Assembly (NCBI GenBank): GCA_034620365.1
Contig: JAQGEQ010000091.1
Location: forward strand, 124,001 to 188,000
Direction of reading: 5' to 3'
Length of the DNA stretch: 64,000 bases
Source: Pegea sp. RAD2-039
Taxonomy: Eukaryota; Chordata; Thaliacea; Salpida; Salpidae
Positions 52,016 to 64,000 of this stretch are shown here, one piece after another. The notes under the pieces are model-generated. The model worked only from the letters and a program-made list of their open reading frames with translations. It was not told the origin of the DNA and searched no databases. Position numbers and translations under genes: made by a program. Numbering within the stretch: position 1 is the first letter of the stretch; the number at the start of each line of letters is the position of its first letter.

Positions 52016-53786
52016 GACTTTTTCTGGCATTCTCTGCTATACACGGATAAATTACTAATATTTTAATAAAGTCATAGAAGATATATGACACAGTAAAATG
52101 ACACAACTTATCAATGTTCTTGCTTTGTACAACTAAGTATAAGGATTTTTTTGCTAAGTAATAAAACTGACACAATTTTTGACAATTTTTTGTTTTTAAT
52201 ACTTTTGTTCAACTATAGTTTTGTTGCATTGTGTTATTATATTTTTGATACTTTTTTAATGGACCAAATGTTGAAAAGCTTATCAAATTAAAAATTGTTG
52301 TGCATGTTTTAAATTAATAATAGTTTCAATATTTCAAAATATTGGGTACTTCTATACATTGATGTACAGCATCCTTATTCATTAATAAAGTCTTCGTTTT
52401 CAAACAAAGTTTTCACAAAAATGTAGTTGAATCGTGAGTGAAATTTGTTTTTGCTATTAAAAGAATAAAAAACTTTTATTAATGATATATACTGTTGTTT
52501 TTAAAGACAAGTCAACAGTTTGGTATTAAGATAGTTTTTTCTCTCTGTTAAGTCTAAATTATATTCTGATATAGCTTGTTATATATATAGCAAGCCAATA
52601 CTTACATAAATGGATCTGCTATTTCATTTAACAGCCAAATTGTTACATCTGTTTAGCGATAGTTCCAAAATAATTTGATAACATGAATTACTGAGTATAA
52701 AATATTTTCTTTTTAGAATAGCTCTAATTTTAATTTGCCTTCAGTGCTTTCAAAGTGAGTGGTTAATGAATTGAATTCTCATATATAATAGTGAAGTATT
52801 TGATTTTTTATCAATTGTATGATACTTTTATCTTTAAATTGTTAACAATTTTTAAACATAAGCTTTTGTGTATTGTCTAACATTCATAGTAATCTGAACT
52901 TATTGAACATTTTCATTCAGTAAATCGGTACTTTGTTTTTCAAAATTATTAAGTCATTAATTGGCCTTTAAGTAAAATGTATTTTGCTTAAACAAGAAGT
53001 AGCTATTTCAATTTTTTTTATTCTCTTTCAATTTTATCTTCTAAATTTTAATTCTTTTGCTCTATTTGAAATGGTAAAGTTGAAAGTTTATGAAAATAAT
53101 TTATAAAATTCCACTACTTGTATGTCAGTTGATTATTTAAATTTGTTGGTAATTAATTTTTATCTTGGTAGTAACCTATCATTTCTTGACTAATTTATAT
53201 GAATTTTTTATAATAATTTTAATATAATAAAATGTTTTTTCATTGTTATTATTATTTTACCATTATTTGAAATTAAAAATATTTTTTATAAAGTACATTT
53301 TAATATATTAATAATTAAAAATGCTACTCATAAATTTTCTTGATAAAGTTTTATATATTATTTGTTGAGTCTGTAAAAGTTGTATAATAAAAATGAAATT
53401 TTTTCTATTTTAATATTTTTGAATTAAATATTTAGTTTCTAAATAAATATAGTGGTTTAGTACTATTCATGAAATGATGTTGCTTTTTTAGCCAAATAAA
53501 AAACTATTTTGGATTAACTTTATAATTTTCTTTTGTTTTAAAATATTGTCATTTATCAACTTTTATTGAAATGTTTTCAAGTAAAATGTCCTGATTTTTA
53601 GGATTGTTTTACAGATTATCTTCTAACTTTTTATAACTAATCAAATCAAAGTTGTCACTGCTTGTAAAATTTTTTGTTGTCAATTTAAATTGTGTTATTT
53701 TAAGCAAATGGTATTTGTTTCAATTCTACAATTTTTACTTGTGAACTTTTTCTTTTCATTTTAGATAGTGAGTAAAACTTGTTTAG
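52016..53786. other. Spacer between HDAC and the C1orf131-like gene
   Basis: AT-rich, no gene seen. An imperfect inverted repeat (GCTTG...CAAGC) lies at 52574-52595. Two 3' splice-site-like sequences precede the next gene, the second (TTTAG, 53782-53786) directly abutting its ATG. Confidence 0.5.
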
Positions 53787-54993
53787 ATGTCTATTAAATG
53801 CCCTGAAAGAGAAGTGGTCCAGGTTGTTGTTTACAAACCAAGTAAGCAAGTGGATGCCAACATTTTTAATGAAAAAAAGCTTTCTGGATCTAATAAAGCT
53901 TTTCAAATAAAAAACAAAACCCAATTTAAAAAAACTAAAAGAGTTGATCCAATCATCCAATCAAAAAAGACTTTGGAAAAACTACGTCATGATGTCAAGC
54001 AATTTGCTTTAAAATCTTATACTCCTGAAGAAAGAAGGAAAGCTGAACAGGAAAGAGCTGTTAAGTTGGGTGCTATACCAAAGAAGAAACCTTATATCAA
54101 TTATAAGGTATTTTATGTTGATCATTAGAATTTGTTGATTATTTTATAGTTTACTGTTGAATTTGTTTATCAATCTTAAATTAAATGAATTTTTTGGTTT
54201 GATTAATGTAAAGCTAACTATTTGCATATATTGGTATGATGAAATTAAGTTGATGGATTAGTTTTGTTTCATAATTGTTCTATTTGAAAATGGTTTCATT
54301 TCTAAATTTCATTGTTTGTATTTTTATTACTTTTAAAATCAAAACTTTTATATAATATTATATCAAAAATATAATTATTTAAGTTCTTATTTTTGTTTTC
54401 AGAAAAACTTTATTTTAATAAATTTGTTAAGTTTTTTATCGGAAACATTTTAATAAGCTTCAAATTTTGAGTAGTGTTTATAGTTATCATCTATAATTAT
54501 AATAATAGACTACAACAAACTGTTCAAGCTTGCTATTTATATATTTTTTATCACTCATAACTAGAGTTGATAATGTAAACTTAAACTGAATAAAAACTGA
54601 ATACTTCTTGTATTCTGCTTGCTTTTCTTTTATAATCAAACAATTTAATTATCTCTAAACCAACTACAAAATTGTTTAGCTCACAAAATGTCTTATATGT
54701 TAGCTTTTATTTACTAACTTACTTTGAAATGGTCATTCCTTATTTATTTATTACTCTTTTATATTCACCAGGAACTTATGAAGCAAAAAAAGGAAATTAA
54801 ATTAGAGCAAGAAACTGAAATGGAGAATAAGCCTGCTGATACAAAACTTCCATCTAAGAGTAGAGCACGAAATGATGTAAAGAAAACTGTGTTTTGGTCG
54901 AATAATGTCAAAACAAAAACCTTTGGTCAAATTGGAAACTATAAAGACGGCGTTTTAAAACTCTCTAAGAAAGACATCAAATCTTTTAAATAG
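53787..54993 (+). CDS. C1orf131-like (DUF4602) ribosome biogenesis factor
   Basis: Two exons, 53787-54107 and 54772-54993, join in phase 0 to 180 aa. The human homologue C1orf131 is a component of the small-subunit processome in the nucleolus. The diagnostic block is at residues 81-107: EERRKAEQERAVKLGAIP followed by KKKPYINYK, which corresponds to the EQERAxxLGAKPPKKxYVNYKxF signature of the family. The second exon starts with a charged helix (ELMKQKKEIKLEQETE) and ends with FGQIGNYKDGVLKLSKKDI, again like the family's C-terminus. The protein is basic throughout, as expected for an rRNA-binding factor. The start codon directly follows a TTTAG that could be a 3' splice site. The next gene begins only 162 nt downstream on the same strand. 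Confidence 0.85.
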
Positions 54994-55155
54994 TATCTAG
55001 CGGTGGACAATCAGCTACTTTTTTTAGAACTGTTCTGCGTCTTGCTCTATTTTAATAGTGACAATTACAATTCTGTTAACTGATCAATTCGTGTTTTTTA
55101 TCTTATTTTTATTCACAGTTTTAGGTTTTTAGACATATTTTTTCAGCTTAAAACT
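54994..55155 (+). promoter_or_regulatory. Short intercistronic region with 3' splice-site-like sequences
   Basis: 162 nt between the C1orf131-like stop and the CENP-S start. I find no AATAAA or ATTAAA in it. It contains several pyrimidine-rich AG sites; the best ends at 55146, 9 nt before the CENP-S ATG. The layout resembles the spacers of trans-spliced operons. Confidence 0.4.
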
Positions 55156-58100
55156 ATGACTTCTACTGTTTTATCTGAGAAAGAAAAATTACAACAGGTG
55201 ATTTAGATATTTCATTTTTTACAAAAACAAACATTTCAATCTGGAAATATAGAATTTCTGCAACTTTCCAAATGTTATAAATATGTTGTCAAATGTTGTT
55301 AGCTGCTTTTACATAAATTAGTTTATGTCAATTCATGTGACACGTTTACCTTTGAAATTTACCAAAACCTTTTAAAAATAGAATTTCTATATCAAATTTT
55401 TAATTGATTTTAAACCATTTTTCGTCATCAATTTTCTTTTCGAGAATATTTTCAATTTTTTTCACCAAATTTTTCACTTGTCATTCTATTTTCCCTTCTT
55501 CAATTTTTAAACCTCAAAAACAACAACTTTCAAAAATTGAATCAATTTCGAAACCTTTAAAGGAAGCTAGCAATTTAAAATCTTATTATTTATCTGTGAT
55601 GTGAACCTTGACATCCAAATAGTTTCCTTTATAAGCTCCTTAATTCATTACAGGCTGTTCATTACAAAGTAAGCGAGATTTGCGAAGGAATTCAAGAAGA
55701 AAGTGGAATTACTTTTAGCAAGACTTCTTTAGCTTCTATTGCTGAATTAACACTACGGTAAGTAGAAGCCTTAAATTTATTTCAAACTTTCTATTTAACC
55801 TTTTGTTCTTTAAATCTCAAATTACAAAATGATTTCTTCTCAAATACTTTTCAAATTTATTTCTAATTTTAAATTCTAAATAATTTATGATATTAAAATT
55901 AGGTTTACATAATTCTCCCAATTATCAAAATGTTATCACAATTTATGATAAATATAGCTTTATTAAATATTTATTAACTTTATTTTAGTTAAAGATTAAA
56001 ATCTAAAGCTACTAATGAGAAAAGAAGGATTATTTTTAAATCTTATTTATCATATTTAAGCCTCATCAGAATTGAAATCTTTTTCTATTTTGATTTTGTA
56101 ATAATCCAAACGTTAATTAAATATCTTTAGCTTATTGTCTGCTGCTTGTTTAAATTTATTTACCGATTTCGTTTTGAAATCGATGTTAGTTATGTAAGTA
56201 AAGAAGTTTTGTTGCTAAAACATGTATCACTGTAGCGTGAACTTTGTTCTTTAGCTTTAAACTGCTTGAAACGCAATTTTTGTTGGTTATGAAATGTTTC
56301 TTCACTCATCTACTAGTCGTCGTCTGCTCTTGAAGAAGTTAACTTTGCTGTAATTTTTCATTATTAAAACATTTTTAAAATCGAATAAATTAAAATCTTG
56401 AACGAAGAGCTTTCTTGTTACAAAAGGTCATTTTGAGTTTAAGTTTTCTCAACTTTTGCTCCATACCAACCTCTCTAGCCTTTGATTAATTTCACTTTTA
56501 CGTCTGACTTTTCTTCTTTTTCTCATTATATGGTTTCCCTAATTTTTTTTTTGTTTTTTTCATTCATCTTATCTACATTTCACTGAATTCTACTAAAATC
56601 TTCAAAAATTTATTGTTTTTTTCTCGCATTTTTCTAAATTTAGAAAATATTTATCAAATTGTTTCACTTTCTTCAACCACCAAACCAAAAGCTTTTATAA
56701 TTGAGAATCAAGATAAAAGCAAACTTGATAAAAACAGAACCACAGATTTGTCATCTTACTAGACACCAAGTCCTTAAGTTGATAGATTGAAGTAAACCAT
56801 TAAATTGGTCTTTTTCAAAAGTCTTTTTCTATTTTGTAAAGTGCTTAAGATCTGTTGATGATTGACAATTTTTAATTTTAATCAATTTTTTTTTCGGTTT
56901 GAATTCTGAATAATATTTTAACAAAATATTTGCAGTTTTATTGAATATTATTTATCTATAAATATAAAGTTGATAATTATAGAATAAATGTAAATGTTAA
57001 ACTTCAAATTCATATCTCTACTTTCAGCCGTCACTTTGAAGGAAAAATGATTTTCTCAAATGAAAAATTAGTTAATTTGATTTGCATTTCTATTAATTAA
57101 TTTCTAAATTATTTATCAACTTCTGTACAAGGACTTTCTATGTATAAAAATTCTACAAAAGTGATAGACTTTTAGAGATTTATTGATAGAATTGAGTATT
57201 GTCACGACCAATTTCTATCTTACTGTTCAAGGCTTTCTACTTTGCATTTATTTTGGAAAAGTAATTTTTAATGAAATTTCTTTTAATGTAATCAACACTG
57301 AATATTTACTGATTCCAAAAACTAATTTGATAAAAGGATTTCTTTCTATTCTGCATACAATCCTGTTTACAGTTTTAATTTCATTAAATATTTACAAATT
57401 TGATTTCTACTTATGCTAACAAAATTGCTTTTTATTTCATTTTATTTGGCTTTCTGTAATTTTTTTTGTTTATCTGCAAAAAAACACCGATCGTATCAAA
57501 CTCGTATAAAAGATGTCAAAAAACATTAATCGATTGTCATTTAATCACATTTACTCACTCTGATCAAGTTTCAGTTGTTAAAAGAGCTTAACTATACATC
57601 AGGAAGAGATAGACTTAAAGAAACAAAGAGATTTGTTTTAAGAAGTCATCTTTATTCTTTTGAATTGCACAAAAACTCTTTCTATGTCATTCCAGTCGTT
57701 TTTAAGCTTATTTGATGGCACACAAACATATCCAGTTGAATGAATGTGTTTTAATCTACCATTGGCTTGTGTAGCTTTCTTGTCGAGAATAAGTGACTGG
57801 CTTAGATTCTATAAATAGAAATGGTTTAGTCTTCTACTGGCAAAGCTTGCTAAAAACTTCAAATAAGTAGCTGGTGTTTATTCGTTAACAGGTTTTGATC
57901 TTTTCAAACTTTTTTTGTTGTTGTTGATAATTAATTGAAACAGTTTCAAGTAAAAGTTATTTTATTGATAATATATTTACTAATTGGTTAACTCAATTGC
58001 TTTTTAGATAGAGCTCAATTCCTTATTAATAATATCATATTGTCAGTTGAATTACTTGATATCTTTAAGAGTGCAAAAAGATTAAATTTTATTGCTACAA

Positions 58101-58408
58101 ATCTATTCAATTACCAGCTTGTCATATAGGTATTATTAGTTTTATCGATTTTTTTTCAATAACAAGAAAAGTATAAAAATTTCTTTATTACTCATTCCAT
58201 TTATGATTTTTATCTGAAATTTTTAATAAAAATTTAACAAAAGTTTGGAATTTTTATTTTCAGGCAGGCTACAATATTTTGTGCAGATTTAGAATTTTTT
58301 TCAAAGCATGCAAAAAGGAAAACTATCACAGTCGAAGATGTACTCTTACTTGCTAGAAGATCTCCACAACTTCAACAGCATTTAAGATCAATAAATAAAA
58401 AGAAATAA
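55156..58408 (+). CDS. CENPS: Centromere protein S / MHF1 histone-fold protein
   Basis: Exons 55156-55197, 55654-55757 and 58264-58408 join in frame to 96 aa. CENP-S pairs with CENP-X through histone folds. The pair binds DNA at kinetochores (with CENP-T/W) and as the MHF complex that supports FANCM in the Fanconi anaemia pathway. Seen: AVHYKVSEICEGIQEESGI (helix 1, after the family's KAAVHYTV), FSKTSLASIAELTLRQ (helix 2), ADLEFFSKHAKRKTITVEDVLLLARR (helix 2 end, loop and helix 3; the HAKRxTI..EDV..LARR signature is unmistakable). It ends soon after the fold with SINKKK, so the long basic C-terminal tail of the 138-aa human protein is largely missing. The second intron is 2.5 kb, with no features seen. 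A poly(A) hexamer overlaps the stop codon. Confidence 0.9.
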
Positions 58409-58409
58409 A
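58404..58409 (+). terminator. Poly(A) signal overlapping the CENP-S stop codon
   Basis: AATAAA whose TAA is the stop codon at 58406-58408; two more hexamers overlap the last codons (58390-58399). This would give a very short 3'UTR, ending before or at the convergent profilin gene. Confidence 0.45.
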
Positions 58410-58456
58410 GTTGTTGAAACAATCGTGAAAGTATAAGAAAAACAAGAGATAAGAGT

Positions 58457-61400
58457 TTATCTTCCTTTTTCGCGAAGGTACTCTGCTAGTTTTTCAGTTG
58501 CTTCAATGCATACTGAAGCAAACATTGGTCCGACGAATGTAGTCACCAAAACAAAAGTTGCTGTTCGAACTGCCACAAAACCACCCTCTGTTGTCTCTTT
58601 CTGAAATTGAATACTTTTAATTTAATTTGTTCATCTCTTTATCTCTTGTATTTTATTTCAACGTTTTCTCTTTATAAGTCAGAGTTGAATCAGTGTTTTT
58701 AGCGATTTGATTTATGAATAAATTGAAGTGATGTTGAAAAAGTTGCTACATATTAGCCTTCCAAATAAGATGATGATATCTACAAAAAACTAGCATGTGA
58801 AAAAGTCACAAGTTAAAATATTTTAATTACTTTTGTAACCTCATATCTCTAAAGTAATATATAATGAAAGTTTTATTTTATGACGTAAGCATATCGATTC
58901 TACTCGTTCGTCAAATTTTTTGAACATATTGAACAAAATAAAATTTGTATTGAAACCAACCTCTATGCAATCTACCATTATCATCAGATCTTTATAAATG
59001 TTGTGTTTAGTTATACCTAATAGTACAAAATTATTTCTAATTCAATTGAAGCAAATAAGAAAAAATGTTTCTAATAAGTTGTAATAGATAAAAATTACAT
59101 TTAACATTACTAAGTTTGGCATATGCTTAAATAAATGAAAGTAATTTTGAGAAATTTTGTTAAGTTATTATCAAATTATTTGTTTATTATTTCCAAATAT
59201 TGATAATACATTTTTTAAATAATATCTTGATGAAGTTTGAATCGATTTGAGGAAAGGAAACCAAAAATGTTTTACTAAAAAGCCACTAATATTCAATTTT
59301 TATCAATCAACTGATAGTTTTATGAATGAAAGTTCTTCAAACTATTCAAAATTTTTAGTAAATAACTGAAAATAAAGACAATATTCCAACAGTTTCCAAA
59401 GATTTTGCAGATTATGATGATACTTGTCAAGCAATTTGATTGTTCAAATATTAAATATTGTTTTTTGAAGGTAGTTGGTAAGATAATGTAGAACTTATAC
59501 AGTTTATTATTTCGTTCAATTACAAGTTTGGAAAGCAATTTGCTTTAAACTACGTCATCTACCACGTAAAGCTCTGTATTTGAAAGTATTTTATTTCCTA
59601 AATTCACATTTAAAAAGCTAAATAAAACTTTTTTTCTAATCACAGAAATATAAGCCAATTTTATTCTTTTTAATTCAAATACAAACTACTTGGTTGTAAC
59701 TAAAAAGTTACAGCATTTCAAAAATACCTTTTTGTAAATTTTGTTTAGCTAAAAATTAATCTAATTTTTGTTATTTTTAAAGAAAACTAAAAATACTATA
59801 ATGTTAGCCCGCGGCAAGTTGTATTTAAAATGAATTAGCTTATACTTGATTATTTTAACCTTTTATAGAAATTCAGTAATTGCTACTAACATTTATATTT
59901 CTTGTCACAATGTCAATAAATCAAAAAGTAATTTTAAAGGTTAAACTTTAAAGCAAACTATATCTGCTTAAAAAATTGTTATCAAAGGAAGCAATTAATC
60001 TACAATATGGCTTCAGTTCAAAATTAGTTGTCTAGAAAATAGTTTCTTCACACAAGTACTCATTAGACTTCCTTATTTCCCGACTATTACATCAGATTAG
60101 GTGCTAAAATAAGTTTCAAGTAAATAAAGTAAAAATATTTTAGGGGAATTTCTTCAGTAGATGAGTCAACTAGATCAAGTACTGTGTTTTCTTGCTGATG
60201 TCTTACAGATCTTCTTAAATCGCAGTTCTTCAGTGAACCATATATGATACTCTTATTTAAGTAGACGGTAGACAAGCTTTTAAAATGTGTGTGTACTCGT
60301 AAAGCTTTTGTTTGTAGCTTATATACTTGCGCAAATGAAAATATTTGAAGATGCAAAGAAACAGTAGAATGACGTAAAGCAATTTACGTCAATACTTTAA
60401 TGTGAGCAAATAGTGATGAGAAGACTAATTGCGTATATAGGCACGTTGTAAAAACTTCTTAGATGGAGGATTCTCTATATTTTACAAGACATAACTTAAG
60501 ATTAGTGGTTCAAATTAAGTTCAATCTGTTTTACTTATTGCTTTGAATAGATAATAATTAAATGAGTGTCTCAAAGTATTATCAGATAATTAGGAAATGA
60601 GTTGGTTGTCTAAGAACTCAAATATTTTCAATCTTCAAATTTTTCTCTTTTTCAAAACACAAAATTTTCCTATTTTTTCAGCAATGCTAATGTGCTTTTA
60701 GTTGAGATATAAATTAGTAATGATTACTTTTATAAATTCATAGAACCCTCATTTAAAAAAGTCATTACTTTTACAAACATTAGTTACTAAAAAATCCAAG
60801 AAAGAACAAATTTGAAAATACCAACTGATACTATCAAAGGAAAGGGAAGTATTAAACTCTTACTGCTAAAAAATGACAAATTACAGAAATGATATCTAAA
60901 ATCAAAGGAGTAAAAACATAAAAAAAGTTTGATTAGATTACATTAGGTGCTTTGAAACTGAGTAAGATTGATGTTGAGATAGCTGTGGGATTTATTGATT
61001 ACCCCTGCTGCGGCTAAATCTACCGGAAAATTAGTTAGACTTTCAATTAAATTATACAAAGCTTTGGGATCATTGTGATATAATTTGAAAGGAAAGTTAA
61101 ATGAAAAATAACTGATTTTAGTCTGGTTTTTAAATCATAAATCTGTTTTCCAATTTTAAAAAATGTTTGTTTAAAAGTTCAACAAATATTTTCATATAAA
61201 GATGTTTTTTTTTTGTTTTTTTTTATAAAGATAAAACCAAAAACTTACCAAAGATTTTGCATAAATAGAATATTTATCAGCTCTTATACACTTATGACTT
61301 GATTTGTTGAAATATAAACCTTCTTTTCGTAAACGACTTGAGTTTTTAAAACCATTAACAAGATCAGAAATTTGTTTTAATGAAGGCTGTTAAAAAATTT

Positions 61401-63136
61401 CAGATATTAATACTTACATAAAATTGTGTACGATTTACTAATTTTACGGTTAACATAAATATTTATAAAAATACTTGATTAGAAATTTATCTTAAAGAAG
61501 TAATAAATTTTAAAGTTCAATTTAATCTATTTCATTTTCATAAAAACAGGCTATTAATAAATTATAATAATCTAAATATATTAAAGGTTAGTTCAAAAGC
61601 TCTATATTTAAAAATCATTTATGTTCATGTCTATTTTAAAAAACGAAAATTTTTGTTGTTGAGTAAAGTACTTTAAAATGTTGTTAATAACTCATCAATA
61701 TAAATCAAAAATTCATTAAAATGCCAAAAAGACAGATCATAAACAAACTAACAAAATTGCTAAAGAAACTTGAAAATAAAAAATAATATTTATTAAAATT
61801 TATGAAAATGAAATCTTTTTAATAGATCATGAAAATGTTAGATGAGTAGTTGATAAAAACATTTGTCCTATTTACCTATTGTTGTTTAAAATTGTAAAGC
61901 TAATCGTACACTTTTTAAAATATGCTAAAAATATAGGTTATTTTTATTCCTTGTATAAAAACCGCAAGTTAAAAAAGAAATAAATAAAAGACGTTTTTAG
62001 TTTTTACTGAAATATAAATTTATATGAAAAAATCTAATCTTAGGAATTTTTAATTTAAATGTTTACATAACTTTATTTTCAATGAAATTCAATTTCAAAA
62101 GACATACTTTTAACAAATCAAATAAATTAACTGTTTGAATTAATCGATAAAGCTGTTTTATGTAAAAAATACTTATTTCTTATTGATTTTTGTTCCAAAA
62201 AAACCATTGATAATTTATAAGATAGCAATTATTATTTTTTTATTGTTGAATCATATATTTATTAATAAAAAAAGTTGTTTTATGTTTGAAAAATTCAAAA
62301 CGACACTAAATGTGGAAATAATTTGAATATTATTAAAAGAATTATACAAATTCAAAATAAACTTTTAAAATAAACTTGTTTCAAATTATTGAGTTTGTTA
62401 AAGAAGTTAAACTAAAGATGGTTTATTGCTTATTTAAAATGAAAAGTAATCTGTTGTGTTTTGATTTAAACCTAGATAACAATTCTAGTAATTTGATATG
62501 TTTACTCAAATACAGAAAGAAATTTGATCTACAAATTGTTATCATTGTACTTTTTCTTTTCAAATATTTTGCTACTTTTTGCTTTATGATTCTCAAAAAT
62601 AAATATACTCCAAGATTATCTTTTGACATTTAAATTTTTCAAGATAAAGAAATATTTAACAATTTGTAAAAAAACAGGAAGAATTAAATATTTATAGAAC
62701 AAATTACAAGGCTATTTTGGATTAAAAAACAATAAATAAATCACATTTTGACAAAATTAGGGATTAAAAGAAACGCTATGAATTCTAAAAATTAAATTAC
62801 ATACATAAATTATTTGATTTTCAGCTTAAAACATTTCCAATTACATCATTAAAACATAGAAAAGTATATTTTAAACTTATAAACAATCTGACAGTTAGTG
62901 AACAATTTTTAATTAAAGTCTTAACAAGGATTACATAATTAAAATGAGATAAAAATATTTTAAATCTAAATTTACTGTCAATAAGTCTACAACAAGTTTT
63001 ATATCACCTGATAACCCTCTGATTTCGCTTGTATCTCTAAACTCTGACGATTAATAAGAACACAATTTTTGACGTGGCCAGTTGCTGTAAGGGCATCATA
63101 CAAGAGATTATTAAGTTGTTTTAGCTTAATGCTATC
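58457..63136 (-). CDS. PFN4: Profilin-4
   Basis: Three minus-strand exons, 63008-63136, 61249-61386 and 58457-58600, all phase 0, give 136 aa (human PFN4 is 129 aa). Profilin-4 is the divergent, testis-enriched profilin of animals. Classical actin binding is weak or lost in mammals, where it acts in sperm head and acrosome formation. Seen: LNNLLYDALTATGHVKNCVLI, LEIQAKSEGYQ, then LKQISDLVNGFKNSSRLRKE, GLYFNKSSHKCIRADKYSIY, and in the last exon GGFVAVRTATFVLVTTF, ASVCIEATEKLAEYLREKG. These align segment by segment with human PFN4, including the terminal CVEATESLGDYLRKKG-like block. The first exon holding the start Met was not found; it may be a tiny exon above 63136 or beyond the window. Introns are 1.6 and 2.6 kb, unusually long for the window. 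Confidence 0.88.
60943..61111 (-). other. Unassigned open exon-like segment inside the last profilin-4 intron
   Basis: On the minus strand an AG acceptor at 61112-61113 opens 55 codons to a stop at 60943-60945: YHNDPKALYNLIESLTNF then PVDLAAAGVINKSHSYL. Composition is protein-like. A GTAATC donor follows the AAAG codons. Its phase (2) does not fit either neighbouring profilin exon, so it would belong to another transcript or be chance. No family recognised. Confidence 0.25.
61387..63007. other. First known intron of profilin-4
   Basis: AT-rich with no recognisable features; the overlapping open frames at 62376-62633 are on both strands and low in complexity, so judged chance. Confidence 0.5.
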
Positions 63137-64000
63137 CTATAAAAATTGTTAGATGTTAAATTTGAAGCTGATAATTAAAAGAAGTTATTTTAGTTGAACG
63201 AAAAATAAATCTTAACTTTTTAATTTTTGTGAAAAACTTAATATAAACTTTATAATTAAAAAATATTTTTTTTCTTTATGTAAATCAGCTAAGCATATAA
63301 AATGGAAAAATAATAAAATATTTAAAATTAGAAAAATTGTATTTTATATGAAAAAAACTACATAAGATTAAAATTAAAGTTTATTAAAACAAACAAATCT
63401 GTTATTACATTAAATATTAAGAAGAAATAGAAAATGTTTATATTGTTACTTATTCTTTGCTTAAAATTTTTAAATGCTTTTTCAAAAAAAATTGTTTAAG
63501 ATGAACACAATAATTTTCTAGTGACAAATATTTCTAACTTTTAATAGAAATACTTGGATTAAACTCTTCTAGTAAAATTGATTGAAATACTCTAGTCTCG
63601 AGTAGAAATAAAATTCAATTAAACAGAATAAATTAAAGTCAAAAAAACATTTCTCTAAATAGAACAATTAAACAAATTTAGCTGTCAATAAATAGATATT
63701 TCTTGTAAGCATTTGGATAAAATATATTAAATCAATAAACTATTTATAAAGTAGAAGATATGAAAAAAGTACAATAAACCATTTATTTGAAATACTAAGA
63801 CTTGGTTTATACTATTCTTTAAAGATAAATGAAAAACGAATAAGGTCGATTATATCTTTTAGAAAGTCTTTATTCAACAACACCAAGTAGAAAAATTACT
63901 AACAAATCTTTCAGTTAGAGATCAAAGGTGCTGAGAACATGGTGTAAAATATTTATTTCAATAGCAGTGTGTTTGCTGCTTTTACAAACGAACACTTTTT
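63137..64000. other. Window end, upstream of the profilin-4 exon
   Basis: Should contain or precede the profilin-4 start exon, which I could not place. Nothing else seen. Confidence 0.4.

Noticed and set aside
52574..52595. Inverted repeat GCTTG...CAAGC around an AT run
   Set aside because: Imperfect, short and solitary; such AT hairpins arise easily here and it has no terminator role in a eukaryote.
55404..55604. 66-codon frame in the first CENP-S intron
   Set aside because: Phe/Ser-rich with no resemblance to CENP-S or other families; the flanking exons splice in frame without it.
62376..62633. Overlapping 85- and 68-codon frames on opposite strands
   Set aside because: Low-complexity, hydrophobic/Lys-rich, mutually antisense, no splice-site support.

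Overview
This is an animal nuclear genome window, strongly AT-rich by eye. Its genes are split by many short GT-AG introns (often 40-100 nt), separated by AT-rich spacers of 1-4 kb. No prokaryotic operons, CRISPR arrays or rRNA genes were seen. The gene set points to a metazoan: Nance-Horan/Guk-holder actin regulator, class IIa histone deacetylase, profilin-4, an EGF-repeat membrane protein, METTL5, CENP-S. If the CTCF-like sites are real, an invertebrate bilaterian is more likely than a cnidarian. I cannot name the species.

Layout. 1-543: 3' end of ecdysoneless (ECD, +). 1979-3467: glyoxylate/hydroxypyruvate reductase (GRHPR, +, eight exons, one junction out of frame by a single base). 4341-4601: decayed non-LTR retrotransposon endonuclease fragment. 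6689-8239: unnamed type I membrane protein with three complete EGF repeats (+). 10245-30969: an 18-exon NHS/Guk-holder gene (+) with a 9.6 kb intron holding a second, possibly N-myristoylated first exon. 32900-34503: minus-strand exons of an unrecognised Ser/Asp/Glu-rich protein. 37657-38271: intronless CHMP6. 38648-43045: SENP6/7-type SUMO protease (+, 18 exons). 43930-45247: METTL5 (-). 49060-51885: intronless class IIa HDAC that has lost a catalytic zinc ligand. 53787-54993 and 55156-58408: C1orf131-like ribosome biogenesis factor and CENP-S, 162 nt apart on the same strand. 58457-63136: profilin-4 (-), convergent with CENP-S with 48 nt between their stop codons.

The genes are mostly housekeeping or regulatory and do not form one pathway, but there are themes: actin control (NHS-like, profilin-4), ribosome biogenesis (METTL5, C1orf131-like), chromatin and SUMO (HDAC, SENP6/7, CENP-S). 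Reading frames summed across the proposed exons are exact multiples of three for NHS-like, SENP, METTL5, EGF-TM, C1orf131-like and CENP-S, which supports the models. The points most worth a second look are the zinc-ligand-less intronless HDAC, the alternative NHS first exon, possible trans-splicing or operon structure, and four CTCF-like motifs inside the NHS locus.
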